Part shown: piece after piece, positions 39,481 to 51,896 of the stretch | Position numbering within the stretch: position 1 is the stretch's first letter | Layout of the letters: each line of letters starts with the position of its first letter | Assembly: GCA_013397845.1 (NCBI GenBank) | Contig: VZTG01000394.1 | Coordinates: forward strand, 1 to 64,000 | Direction of reading: 5' to 3' | Length of the DNA: 64,000 nucleotides | Source of the DNA: Melanocharis versteri | Lineage: Eukaryota; Chordata; Aves; Passeriformes; Melanocharitidae | Position numbers and translations under genes: made by a program | Notes under the pieces: model-generated | Told to the model about the DNA's origin: nothing | What the model saw: the letters and a program-made list of their open reading frames with translations, nothing else | Databases searched by the model: none

Positions 39481-39998
39481 TGGCGTGTTTAGCATGTCAG
39501 ACACCTAAACACTACGCAGATGTTTGCTCCCACTGAGACGGTGGAGAGAGTCAGAAAAGAGGTAAAACTCATGGATTGAGATAAAGCCAATTTAACAGGA
39601 CAGAGAAGGATGGGAAAGTAGTAATAATGGTAAAAGAATATACAAAACTAGTGATGCACAAAGCAACTCATCACCTGCCATCCAATTTCCTTCCAGTCCC
39701 TGAGCAGTGTTTGCCACCTCCCAGACAAGTTCCCTCATCCCCTATTCAGCATGATGTCATATGGTATAGAATATTCCTTTGGCCAGTTGGGGTCAGCTCT
39801 CCCAGCTTCTTGTGCACTCTCAGCCTCCTTGCAGGCAGAGCAGCACGAGAAGCTGAAAAGTCCTTGAGTAATGATGAGCACTGCTCAGCAAGAACTAAAG
39901 CATCAGTGTGTTATTCTTACCCTAAATCTTATCCAAAATATGGCACTATAACAGCAACTAGTAAGAAAATTCTCTCTATCCTAGCAAAACCCAGGACA
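39481..39998 (-). mobile_element. Endogenous-retrovirus solo LTR, family 1, antisense copy (518 bp)
   Basis: The element starts TGGCGTG and ends CCAGGACA, giving TG...CA ends. Internal landmarks are aacactacgcag, gtaaaactcatggattgaga, taaagccaatttaacaggac, gatgtcatatggtatagaat, cctttggccagttggggtca, cagcttcttgtgcactctca and ctctatcctagcaaaaccca. They are the reverse complement of landmarks in the 32.5-33.0 kb copy. No 5-bp target duplication is visible. It is a solo LTR. The 153-residue open frame across 39627-40088 is a chance frame through it. Confidence 0.8.
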
Positions 39999-40413
39999 CC
40001 ATGCCATTCTGGCATAAAAACTGGAAGGTGGGAAGGAAGAAACACCATATGGGCACCTGTTACATCCTGTCTTAGATGTGTGCTTTAAAATTAATTAAAA
40101 CACTACATTCCACTGACTACAATGACTATATTTCCATTTATTGTAATAGTTTGTATGACTAGTGCAACTACAGACACACTGATGTAGGTGTTTAATCTCT
40201 GTTTGCATTTACTACTCACTTACTGAAATGATTTTTTAATACCAGAACATTCAAGGGCTTGAGATTCCCTAGGAGAGAGGGGTACTGCATCACTTTAGTC
40301 ACATATGTAGAAGTCTGCTACTTAGAGAAAGGCTGTATCTTCTGTTTAGGCCAGTGCAAGTAAGTTGCTGCTTTCATTGATAATATATTTGACAGATGAC
40401 AGATTTTTACTTT

Positions 40414-40434
40414 ATTTGTCTTTTTAAGACAAAT
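40414..40434. repeat. 9-bp perfect inverted repeat with 3-base loop
   Basis: ATTTGTCTT and AAGACAAAT flank TTT. A tight but AT-rich stem; it is too small to imply function. Confidence 0.8.
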
Positions 40435-41615
40435 ACTTAGTTATCAGAATTGTGAATCTGTGACTTTTAAAACCTTGAACTTCTTTTGTCAAAACAGCCC
40501 AGATGGCTACCTGATTTTGCAATGGATGGAGAAGAAAGGAATCTTCTTTTCATAGACTGAAATTACCAGAGTTTCTCAGAAGTTTTTGGTTTTTTAGTTT
40601 TTTTGGGGTTTTTTTACCTCCAGGCAAAACAAGAACTTAAATTGCATACATTGTCACATAAGCAAATGTTTTTAGTGGATTTTCATACTTCTGGGTCTTT
40701 CATCTCCACTTCATCTCATACTGACATTTATTTTCTAAACAGATTATTTTTCACCTTTGCACCCTTGAGATGTCTTTTATTCACAACTATACACCCACAC
40801 AATTACGGTGCACAGAATGACCTTGATTTTGTTGTAGTCCACTTGTAGAGGAGAAAAAATGTTGCATTTTGTCGACCCTCCCCAAATTTAAAGAACTTAC
40901 TTTTAGAATTCTCCCAATGACAGATTTTAATAGCACCACTATTGGCAGTTAGTTCTGATACTGTGTATGGATCCAGAGACATCTAATTTTAAAATTTTAA
41001 TTCAATTTCTTTTTTATTTCAAGTAAGATCATATTTATTTTTAAAAAGTCAATAGAACTAATATTAAATATTAAGACGTGATAGTCTGTGCTAATATTTA
41101 ATTTGATAGATTGTAGTTTACTTCTGGAACAAGCATTAAGTGATGTAGTAAGGAGTCGTCCTTTCCATTTTTAATGATTTAACAGATGCATCTTCTTAAT
41201 TTCATATTTACCATTAAGATAAACCTCTGGTATTTTAGGGGCATTCAAAAATTTTAATATCTTTCTATTTCATTTACTATTCTACATACCCCTATTTATT
41301 GTTTAAAGAAGAGCAAATGATAATATTTTATGTACTACTGACTGTAAGTAATTCCAACTCCTCTGCAGAAGACAAGAAAAAAGTACTGAATTACTCTTTA
41401 TTTCAATTTAGGTAATGCTTAGAAAGCATTTTCTTTACTTTGGTTACTTTGGTTGAAAGTTCAGGAAATTATAAATTGAAATTAAATACAAAATTTGAAA
41501 CAATTATAAAAAACTAGGAAAATGTTATATTGAAACTATAAAATCCATAGGTAATAAGTCCTGGTTTCTGGAAGGGAAAAGAATTATTAAAACCTCAGTG
41601 TGGTTTTAATAATCC

Positions 41616-41788
41616 TATATACACACACATATGTATATATATACATGCATATACATATATGTATACCTATACCAATATGTGAAAAAATATTTAAAATATA
41701 TATATAAATGTATATAATATTTATATTTCGATTGTTACCTATATTAATGGATATCAGTATATACACACATATATATATTTAATACATC
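41616..41788. repeat. AT-rich tract with TA and CA/TG microsatellite runs
   Basis: A mosaic of short ATAC, ACAC, TATA and TGTA runs over about 170 bp. Likely a decayed, interrupted TA/CA microsatellite able to form alternating purine-pyrimidine structures. Confidence 0.75.
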
Positions 41789-44189
41789 TATTAAAATATT
41801 TAGTCTAAGGAAATCCACTACAATTCAAGGAAAATTAACTAGGAAAATAAATTTTCTATTGCAGTTGAAAACTTCTATTGATAGTACATAAGCTCTAGAA
41901 TGTATAGGACCTTCAAAATACTTCATTTTGATAAGGTCAAAACACTAATACATTAACCTATACATCTGTATGCTTCACAGCCACCAAACAGTGTAATATA
42001 TTGCACTGACAATCTGTTCATGTCAGGATGATAAAACAACTGAAAGAAAAACCTGGAATAAAACACTTGTTTACATTCAGAATATTTAGTGGTATTGAGA
42101 TTAAATGTTGGAACATTTTGTTTCCTCTTGGAAAATTGTTGACGTGCAAATTTTTTTTATGCTTGGACAAATATGCTTGGACCTTTTTATTAAATTATTT
42201 ATATTTTTCTGCTGTGAAAATTATTTCACAATAATTGAATGCAATAAGCCATTCAAGTTATTTTATTAAGAGTTTTGACAATTATAAAGTTTACCATACA
42301 TTAAAGAAAACAAACCTGATATGGTCTAACTTTAGAAAGTATATTTCAAATGCTAAAATTATTAGTGTTGCTGACATCAGATGCATTGGATTTATTTCTA
42401 CTTGAAGATTTACTCCCATTTCCTTCTCTCCCTCTTCCCTCACTCAGCATTTTCAACATATTTTTTTAGTTCTAGGAGGTAATTTTCCATTTTGGAGGGG
42501 TGATTTTCTACCATTAGGGAACACACACACAAGAAAATAAATCATTTTGATAAGAAAACAACAGGCAGATGAAGACAACTAGATAATGAAGTAACTGAAT
42601 GTGGGAATTTTTGTCTACCCGCACACTCAAAGTTTCCTGTGTACTTTCTAATCAAACTGCATAAATTATTATGCAGAAATATATATTCTGTCTCTCTTCT
42701 CTTTAGCCTAAATTGTTTGCTTTTAGTTACTGAGAACACTTGCATGTGTGAGAGAAAGCATATCCTCATGTCCTTGTGGTTAGAAAGGTGGAGTAGTTAT
42801 GTATTTTTAATTTTAATTTTAAATTTATAAACTGGCTAGGTTTATGTTGAGGCATAAAATATGAGAAATATAGCTGTTGTGTTCTCTAAACAAGAGTTAT
42901 ATTTCACATACTTTTTTTTTATATTTCATTTTTGTATATTTCATTTATATTTTTATATATTTCACATATATATTTTCTTTTTCTCTCTGGTCTATTATTT
43001 GTAAAAACTAATCACACCATATGCATGAAGACTGAATAAAATGCTGGATAACTTCCTGCCTAAAGATAGGAAAGTTGTTCTTTTTCCTATAGAAAAAAAA
43101 AATCTGAAATTCTGCTTTGGAATATGAATATGGAAGTGACCCGTGCAAGATATTATGTCAGAAGTAGTTTCTTAGTGTTAAATGAGATGCAACAGTTTTT
43201 ACTCATTCCCAGTATAGATAAGGTTGAGGATATTTGGCATTACTCTTCAGAATTAAATCTAAGATTATCTAATTCGAGAAGTAAACGTACCTTTTGCAAA
43301 GTATCCCCCAGTAAATAAGTAATCAAGTCTATTTAATGAAAAGTTAGTCTTTTAATGAATGCTATTTCAAGTAAGAAATGAAATTTTCTGAACTATCTTT
43401 TTAATTCCCAGTTACACTTTCTCCACTTTAGTTCCAGTGAATGGATCTCTTTAAAACATTGGCTGCTTTATTCATGTACTGTATCAGTAGCAGTATGAGA
43501 AAGCTGAAAGAATTTTTTTTTCCCATTCACAAGCACCAGGAAATTATTAAACATATATCTCTGTTCAACAGAGTGTTTTCACTTAAATGCAGCTGAGGCA
43601 ATAAACCTTGCATACTAGTGCATATTATTCTATGGAATTTGTTAACGTGTGAAATCACTAACTAGCACCAAAGAGATTCCCAGTTACGTAATTTCTTTAG
43701 ATCTTCATTATGTGAAATTTCAGTACCATTCATATTTAAAAGAAAACAGCAAAAGTCCCCTGAGAACCATGGTGGTCAAACCTTCTAAGTCTGTCTGAAA
43801 ATTGTCAGAACAAACCTAGAATAACAGTGCAAATACTAAAGTGTTTCTAACATTGATGTTTGTTGTATTGTGTGTTTCTTTCTAATGTACTTACTTGCTT
43901 TGTTTTATAGATGTCAAAATGTATATTTTTTTTTTTTGGTCTGGATACTGGGTCAATATGAACATTGCTAATACCTTTTCAGAAAATGAAATTTTCAGAA
44001 TATGTAGAAGAGAGACAGAGAGCCAAGTATTGTGGTTAGAGTGGAGAGTGAGGGATTGTGAGAGAAAGATTTATGTGACAAGATGGGCAGTAATAAAGAG
44101 ACTGAACCTGGAGGGATTCTGTTGAATAATTATGACTTCTTGTATGATACATACCCTGGTTGGAATCTAGTCTATGCTAGTTGGATTGA

Positions 44190-45508
44190 ACAGTGAGCCA
44201 GGACAAATCTCTTTCCCAGGATGAACAGGCTGAATTCTCTCAGCTTTTCTTCATAGGAGAGGTGCTCTGTCCGTCTAATCATCTTCATGGCCCTCCTCTG
44301 GACATTCTGTAACATGTCTATGTTCTTCCTGTGCTGAGGCCCCCAGATCTGGATGCAGCACTCCAGATGAGATCTCACAAGGGCAGAGCAGAGGGGCAAA
44401 ATCCCCTCCCTCGCCCTGCTGCCCATGCTGCTTGTGATGCAGCCCTGGATACAACTGGCCTTCAGAGCAGCAAGTGCACATTGCTGGGTCATGTCCAGCC
44501 TCTCATGCATCAGCACCTCCAGGTCCTTGGCAGGGCTTGATCCATTCATATTCGAGGCTGTATTGATCCCAGGGGTTGCCCTGAGCCAGGTGGCCTTGTG
44601 CAATTTAATGAGCTTCTCATGGGCCATTTCTCAGGCTTGTCCAGGTCCAGGTCTCTATGAATGGTGTCCCATCCCTCTGACATGTCAACCACAGCACCTG
44701 GCTTCTTGTAGTCTTCAAACTGGCAGAGGGTGCACTCATTGCCTCAGTTTGCATCATTGATGAAGACATTAAATAATACTGATCCCAATATGGACCCCCG
44801 AGGGAAACCACTTTTCCACGATGTCTGTCAGAACACGAAACCGTCCAGAACATTACCCTCTGGACACAACTGTCCAAGCAATTCATCATCCATTGAACAG
44901 TTCACCCATAGAATCCATTTCTCTTCACTTTAGACAGAAGGATGTTGTGGGGATCCATGTCCAAGGCTTTGCAGAAGTCCAAACAGATGACATATTTGGC
45001 CCTTTGTTGGTTGATGTAGCTGGTCTATCATAGAAGGCCACTAGGCTGATTAGAGAGGACTTGCGCTTGATGAAGCTGCACTACTGTTCTGAATCACTCC
45101 CCTGTCCTCCATGTGCCTTAGCACAGCTTCTAGGAGGATCCCATTCCATGGTTTTCCCAGGCACAGAGGTGATGCTGACAAGTTTGGTAGCTCCCGGGAT
45201 CCTCCTTTCGGACCCTTTTCAAACACAGGTAAAATATTTTCCCTTTTCCAGTCACCTGGGAGTTTGCCTGGCTGCCACGACTTTTCAAGTGCCACAGACA
45301 GTGGCTTAGCAACTATATCAGCAAATTCCCTCAGGACTCTGGGACACAGCTCATCAAGTCCCATAGACTTATGTATGTTCAGGTGGTCATGAACCTGAAC
45401 TTCTCTGACAGTGTAAAGGACTTTGGTCTTCCAGTCTCTGTCTTGAAGCCCATCCACTCGAGAGGTGTGGGAAGAGGATCTGACAGTGAAGACTGAGGCA
45501 AAAAAAAT
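44190..45508 (-). mobile_element. CR1 LINE, 1.3-kb 3' part with decayed reverse transcriptase
   Basis: This is the longest CR1 copy here, antisense to CSMD3. Read on the minus strand from 45508 it begins with ttttttgcctcagtcttcac and then a frame at 45457-45050 with CR1 reverse-transcriptase features: HDHLNIHKSMGLDELCPRVL, EKSWQPGKLPGDWK, ILPVFEKG and LLEAVLRHMEDRGVIQNS. Beyond it the frame is broken, although remnants of 'fcKALDMD' and later C-terminal segments (CSALVRSHLECCIQIWGPQH, MIRRTEHLSYEEKLRE) follow in other frames. It is truncated at the 5' end and dead. CR1 reverse transcriptase normally spans several hundred residues; here only its C-terminal part and the 3' region remain. Confidence 0.93.
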
Positions 45509-45966
45509 TGGAAATAAAATTATAAGATCTGTTGATCATTACTATTGTCAGTAATATCAGCAAGCTCTTTTGCTCTAATACAGTCGGTATACTAAGACAA
45601 CTCCATAGTCCTCAGGTCCATACTTAGAATGCTTAAAAAAAGCACACCTTAGTGCTTTTTAACCTAAATATTAGGGAAAGAGTAGAGGACAGAACAGAAA
45701 ACATGCTGCTGTATAAATCAACCTTCACCTTGACTCCAGTTGTTGCTCTGGCCTCTCTGCATTTCTGAAGAATATAGCAAAGTTGAAGAAAGTTCAGAGA
45801 AAGCAAAGGTATCAAACATATGGGTAGGTTTCTGATTGAAAAGTGATTGATCCGTGTAGGACCCTGCAGCTTGGAAAGTTAATATATCTGTGGAAGGAGG
45901 GGTGATACACAGACTATAAAGTTATGAATCACAGGGATATTGGAAATATTTATTAGATCTCTTTTG

Positions 45967-46071
45967 GATGTCAGAATTGAGGCACATACTTCATAGCGAC
46001 TTACCCAAAGTTACCAGAAAGTTACCAGTGGAATAGGGCACCAAGTCTTTTGAGCCCTAATCCAGGGCAGC
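45967..46071 (+). repeat. MIR-like SINE relic
   Basis: gatgtcagaattgaggcaca, gcgacttacccaaagttacc, ccagtggaatagggc and cttttgagccctaatcca follow the order of the MIR core and tail (a gaggaaactgaggcacagag-like start, then 'gacttgcccaaggtcacaca' and the downstream 'gcagagccaggattcgaacc' region). It is an old amniote repeat, recognised by eye. Confidence 0.5.
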
Positions 46072-46768
46072 TGGAAACTAGGTAACACTTACCCTTCCAC
46101 TTTTCCCAAAGCTGGCAGAATTGCTTAGATAATGCTGGTTTAGTTTATAGTACTGCCTTGGTACACTATGATACATAAAAATATTTGCGAAGAGAGTCCT
46201 TGACTTGGAGGACATATATTCAAATTAAATCAGGCTGACTCAAATTCAAAAGGCAAGAGGGATAATGACTTTGTGAGAGTAAAACAAACTGCTGCTTTTT
46301 CTATTTTTCTTCACCTGGGACTTCTTTGCCTTCTCTTCTCAGTTAATAGTAAACTTGGGATTAAAAACCACACCTTTAATTCCTGATATATGTGTCTAGT
46401 GTATTAGTGTAAGAGGCAGATAACGTACACAGATTTGTAGTTGGAGATATACGAAGAAAGGATTCTTCATTTGTATACAGCATCGTGTTGGGTAGTTTGG
46501 CTTTTCATGAAAGATATATAAGGCTTACATGTTTAAATAATATTTTTCCCTAGGAAGTTCTCAAACATACATAATTTAAACAAATTAATGGTAAAAATAT
46601 TATAGTTTTGAAAGAAATTTCAATTATAATAAATTGACCTTCTGTTTGTTGAAGCCATCTTTTGACCCCTAGAGCAAACCAGTCAGTAGTACTTAAGCCA
46701 AGAAGCATTCAAATTCCCAATGACCCTAATGGGAAATTATGAATATTAACTAGCCTTAAAGAAATTGA

Positions 46769-46940
46769 CAGAATCATAGAATGGATATCATAGAATCATG
46801 GAGTCATAGAATGGTTTGGGTTTGAAGGGATCTTGAAGGTCATTTTGTTCCAAATCCCTGTCATGGACAGGGACGCCTTTCACTTGACCAGGTTGCTCAG
46901 AGCCCCATCCAGCTTGGCCTTGGTTATGTTGGAAGTGACC
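46769..46940 (-). mobile_element. CR1 LINE 3' end with octamer tail (antisense)
   Basis: Several tail octamers (cagaatcatagaatgg, then tcatagaatcatggagtc) are followed by ggtttgggtttgaagggatc, gaccaggttgctcagagccc and catccagcttggccttggt. This is a clear reversed CR1 3' end that stops abruptly at a second element. Confidence 0.9.
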
Positions 46941-47032
46941 ACAGTGGAGTCATCTGGCCCAACTCCCTGCACAAGCAGGATCCTTCTAGAGCACATTGTA
47001 GAGGATTATGTCCAGATCGTTCTTGAATATTG
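46941..47032 (-). mobile_element. Second CR1-like 3' fragment joined to the first
   Basis: Starting around gaccacagtggagtcatctg the sequence restarts a CR1-type 3' segment of another subfamily: ggcccaactccctgcacaag, caggatccttctagagcaca and atgtccagatcgttcttgaa. It has no tail octamers of its own, so it looks like an older copy into which the first inserted, or a chimeric copy. Confidence 0.65.
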
Positions 47033-47590
47033 TATATTCATCCTTACACCGCTTGTGGAGGCTATCACAATAATTTTTGAGTGTGTAATTAATATTTAAG
47101 TATCCCATGATGTTTGTACAGAGGCAAAATGTCTCTTTTTGTACTGAACTTTGTACTCACTTTTTCTAGAATTAGTGTGATGTTGGGCTTTTTTTGTTTA
47201 TTTGTTTGGTTCTGGGGTTTTTATTTATTATTTCCTGGAGGAAAAAAAATACTGCTGAAAACTCTCATTCACTGCTATCCAGCAACTTTTTCTTATAAAT
47301 GAAAGAAGTTCCTTTGGAACTCTGTAGAATCTCTCAGAAACTCTTGCCTCTGTAGAGATGGTCATATAACATTTAATTTAGGTAAAGTAAATATCAAGCA
47401 ATGACTGTAAAACTGCTGACAGTTCTGAAAGTGACCAAATTCTAAGATGCCTTTCAACCTCAACCATTCTGATGAAGTCTGAAATGTTCAGATATGGTGA
47501 GCAACTGGCTGTCTCAAAACTTGACATTTTTAAGTTCTATCAGCCAAGAAGTGTAAGAAGTATCCAAAAGCTGCTGCCATTTCTGAAAAA

Positions 47591-48472
47591 TCACAGAATC
47601 ACAGAATTGTTAGGGTTGGAAGAGACCTCTGGAGATCATCCAGTCCAAACCTTCTACCGAAGCAGGGTCACTTAGAGCAGGTTACACAGGTACACATCCA
47701 GGTGGGTCTTGCGTGTCTCCAGAGGGGGAGACTCCACAACCTCCTTGGGCGGCCTGTTCCAGTGCTCTTCCACTCTCAACGTAAAGAAGTTCTTCCTCAT
47801 ATTGAGGTGAAACTTCTCGTGTCTAAGTTTATGGCCATTGGCCCTTGTCCTGTCACTGGGCACCACTGAAAAGAGTCTGGCACCGTCTTCTTGACACCCG
47901 CCTTTGAGATGTTTATATGTATTGATGAGATTCCCTCTCAGTTTTCTCTAAACAAAACAGTTCCAGCTCCTGCAGTCTCTCCTCATGAGAGAAATGCTCC
48001 AGACCCCACATCATCATTTTTGCCCTCCACTGCCACCTCTTCAGTAGCTCCTTGTCTTTCTTGTACTGAGGAGCCCAGAACTGGACACAGCACTCCAGAT
48101 GTAGCTGCACTAAGGCCGAGTAGAGGGCCAGGATCACGTCTCTCGATCTGCTGATCACACTCTTCCTGTTGAATGGCAGCACAGCCTTCAGGTGTATCAG
48201 TCACTTCCCCCAGTTTCATGCCATCAGCAAACTTGCTGAGGGTACATTCAATCCCTTTATCCAGATCATTGATAAACGAGTTGAATTAAGACTGGACCTC
48301 GTATTGATCCCTGAGGATCATTGCTGAGTACAGGCCTCCAACTAGATTGTACTCTGCCGATCACGATCCTCTGAGCTCTGCCATTCACCTGTTCTTGATC
48401 TATCTCACTGCCCATTAATCTAACACACATTTCCTGAGTTTACCTACTAGGATGTTATGTAAGACAGTGTCA
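47591..48472 (-). mobile_element. CR1 LINE 3' fragment, about 880 bp (antisense)
   Basis: It begins tcacagaatcacagaattgt and agggttggaagagacctctg, then cctgttccagtgctcttcca, aagttcttcctcatattgag, cccttgtcctgtcactgggc, agttccagctcctgcagtct, aactggacacagcactccag, and a downstream RT-end segment (catcagcaaacttgctgagg, cagatcattgataaacgag). The step at about 48170-48195 suggests an internal deletion relative to the other long copy. Reverse-strand remnants include ILALYSALVQLHLECCVQFW. No intact frame. Confidence 0.93.
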
Positions 48473-49229
48473 AATTACCATGTTTTTAAATGTGCCAATA
48501 TATTTTTTCCTGTAGAAGTTGTCTTTGTGAGCATTTCTCTGTGCAACATAAAGGTGAGGAAAGATACTTGCAGTAACTGAGCTATTTTAGATATTAGGAA
48601 CCATTTCAGCTATTGAACAAGAACACTATCATTGTTATCATTGTATTGCGGTGCAAAATTGCCTGAAATGCTTACTAAGGCAATGCATACGTAATTCTTC
48701 TTAAAATGATTTTGAAATTTTAGTGTGTAAGCATTTACCTTAGGACATCTTGAAATTGTTGTCTGATGGGTCACTGGGGTCCTCTCACAGGGAAGATTTT
48801 CCTCAAGCAAAGCTCTTGTTTTGTACTGGATGCCACTTCATAACTTAAAAGTTCACTTACTGCCCACTTGATGTTGACAGCACACAATGTTCTGCAGGAA
48901 TAGCTTTATCTCTGTAAACTCTAAGTGGATTTTGAATCAGTTTTTATACTGAAGAAACCTTTTTCCTTGCCAGAGAATCTCACTTAGGACTTGACCTTTC
49001 TTTAAAAGTATTATTTTTCAGCCTGTCCTGACCTTTTAGATAAAACCAAAACATAAAAGACGGTACAGTTCCACTTATAAATCATTCAATTTTGCTTTGC
49101 TTTGCTTTATAATTAAGATTTATTCTGCTTAGAGATTAACTTTATTTATTCTGAGTGAGAAATAAGGGAAAAATAACACTTCTTGTTAAATTTAATGTAC
49201 AGCTTTGTTCATTGACATTGTATTTTTCA

Positions 49230-49650
49230 CAGTGAATAAGAGGCAAGCACAGGCCAACAGCTCCCTGAAGGCTGGCAAACTCGGGGATCAGAGTTGAGGC
49301 CGGCAGTGCAGGGTTTCTCGGCCAGTGCTGGTCCGCCTGCCCCCAGCCAGTGAGCAGAGCCGGCTTTGGGTGCATCTGGAGGCGGAGCAAACACTGGGCA
49401 TTGAGCATGTCCCTGGAAAAGAGGACAGGCCAAGGCCAGGCAGGGACATTAGCCCCATGGCTAGGTAGAGCAGGAATGGGGGAAGAGGGGGACAAGCACT
49501 GCTGTGGCATCGCTGGGGCAGGGACTCATGGCTTCAGCCTTGGGGCCCTGGACCCATAGTCATGGGTGGGGCAAGGCCCTGGGGAGGTTGAGCAGTCCTG
49601 TTCAGGCCCATTAGAGCCCTCAGAGTCCTGACACTCATTGGAGAGTACTT
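49230..49650. repeat. Unclassified GC-rich block (about 420 bp)
   Basis: A sharply bounded segment far richer in G and C than its surroundings, with gggg and aaggcc words and open frames on both strands that follow from its composition. I do not recognise a family. The frames share no splice or start context. Most likely an avian repeat or an inserted GC-rich fragment. Confidence 0.4.
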
Positions 49651-49855
49651 CAGTGGTGTAAGATACACAGAAAAATAGTGTATGTTGGGTATATGGAACT
49701 TCAGACCAAAAGTTAGTTAGGTTGTAATGCACTTATGGGATATAATGTTGGCCAGAGAATCTTGTTATAGGCAAAGGGAACACAGCTTACTGTTATTCTA
49801 ATTAATGTTTTAATGGTCTGATAGTCAGTCTAAATTATCTAATATAGAAAAGCAT

Positions 49856-49875
49856 CAATAATAATAATAATAATA
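49856..49875. repeat. AAT trinucleotide microsatellite
   Basis: About six or seven AAT units in tandem. Confidence 0.9.
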
Positions 49876-51820
49876 CACTTACAAAAGGTAAGAACTGCCT
49901 TTCTACTCTCCCCTGTATTTCTTTTGTCTTACTTTCACCCTTTTCTCTGTGCCCCTGGGTGGGGATTACAACAAATTGAGAGCATCCAAGGATCTGTGAG
50001 GAGGAGTTTGATACTCCTGGACATGAAGAAGTGAGCTTCCTCTTCAGTCCTGGAGTTCAATTATTCATTTTTGTACATTTTCTCAACAGAGTCTGCTTCT
50101 TTCTCATTGTTACTTACTAAAATCTGAAAGTTGCGCATTAGCCTCCCTCAGCCTCACTAAGTAGGTTTCTTGTTATGCAAGGCCTATGTAACTTTATCAG
50201 ATCATTATTGTCTGCAGTATTATCAGAGCACAACATTCCTTGAATGATGGCAGGTCAAGAAATACTCACTTGACACCTATGAATTATCAAAAGTAGCGAA
50301 AACAAACCCAGGCCAAGGCAAGCCTTCATGGTGTCAACATAAATTCTGTGGCCTTGTATTACTAATGGCAAAATTGTACTTACTAGGCTGCAGTCTCTGT
50401 TAATTTTGTGTGACCTAGGTAAGGTAAACAATGAAAAAGATATGCTTGAGTATTAAGATTTGTATTCAAGATACCTTTTCTGCAATCTTGTCTCTACCAT
50501 TTGCCAAGTAAATGAAAAAACTTTCTAGGAATTTTACGTCCTTCCTAACCTGTTTAAAAATGTATAATAATTTTAAAAAATATACTAAATATATTAGCTA
50601 TTCAAATCATCTGTCCTGTAGTGAAGATTACTATATTGGATAATATGTAATCTTAAATTATTTTAGCAATCTTTAGTAATAAGTTTAAGTAAAATAGTTT
50701 CTTGATGTCTAATACCAGATTTAGAATAGAAAATTTGGGCATTTGGCCTGCTTAGGGCAAATATTAGTCAGACATTTAAGAGCAATGGTACAAAGATTTT
50801 TACTATTAAGAATAAGTGAAAGATATTTTTACTGGGTTTAAGATTCATTATTTTCCCACCTGAACTTCACTGAAAATATTAAAAAAAAGGAGTGTCAAAG
50901 TCATATCAATATATAGTTCGATCTTAGGAAGTGTTGTTCTATCTGAAGCTGTATATTTGATTTATAAATGCTACTTTGCTTGCTTATAACATTGACCAGA
51001 TATTAGGCAACTAATATTAATATTAAAAGGAAAGTGAGAATTTAATTTTGGTGAAAAGAAATGAGAGCACTACAATATGATGGCCATGGTGACACAAGAA
51101 ACAGAATTAGAAGTCAGAACCTTTAAATTTTAAGTTTACCTTTTTGTTAAATGGGTGCTATATACATTTTAATGTACATAGTCTGTATGGTAATTATTCT
51201 TTCAGATTTGCTTATTTGATGTTATCCTATCCTTAAAAAAGGAAAATAACATTCTTGCACTATTATTTACAAAACCAGATTAGAAAGAAAATAAATATGT
51301 AAGACAGTATTCACAAGGCTTTTTACTTGACAAATAGAATAAAGGTGCTCTTTTTAAGGCCAATAGATGTGATTACTTTCCATTCCCAGTATTATATTGT
51401 TCATTTCATAGAGTCCCATAATATTGTTGAGAGGCTTGAAGAATTTTTAAGTTGTATTGTTTGGGGTTTTTTTCTATGATTGTTTGATTACACAGATCTA
51501 TGTTACATTGATGCATATCATTTGAAAAGAAAGCAAAGTATGACTATATGAGAATAATTATTTTGTATTTCAAATCACTGCTTTCTCTTTACTAACATTC
51601 ATTTGTGTTAAGTTTTGTTGGTTTTTTTTCTTTTTCTTAAAAGTAACAGGCCTCTCAAAAAGTACTTTCTCACTTTAAGTAAACCAGTTGAAAGAACATT
51701 ATCCATATGTGGGCCTATGTTGGTCATTTTCATATTTTTTTCTATTAAACAAACATATATTGCTGCAAGAAAGTCTATTATTTGGACAGATATATATGTA
51801 AAGAAAAAAAATTTAAAAAG

Positions 51821-51896
51821 TAGCTCTGTCTATGTCCTGATTTTAGTAGAAAGAACAAAAAGGTAGCTCTGTCTATGTCCTGATTTTAGTAGAAAG
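51821..51896. repeat. Tandem duplication, 33 bp identical, period 43
   Basis: TAGCTCTGTCTATGTCCTGA plus the next 13 bases at 51821-51853 recurs without change at 51864-51896. The identical copies point to a recent duplication or an assembly error. Confidence 0.9.

Noticed and set aside
39627..40088. 153-codon open frame on the + strand
   Set aside because: It runs through a solo LTR and beyond its edge, with no match to a retroviral or host protein.
44172..44627. 151-codon open frame on the minus strand
   Set aside because: It is a remnant of the CR1 3' coding region, not a host gene.
45637..45660. Inverted repeat AAAAAGCAC/GTGCTTTTT resembling a terminator
   Set aside because: A bacterial-type terminator has no meaning in this avian intron; a 9-bp stem is expected by chance in 64 kb.
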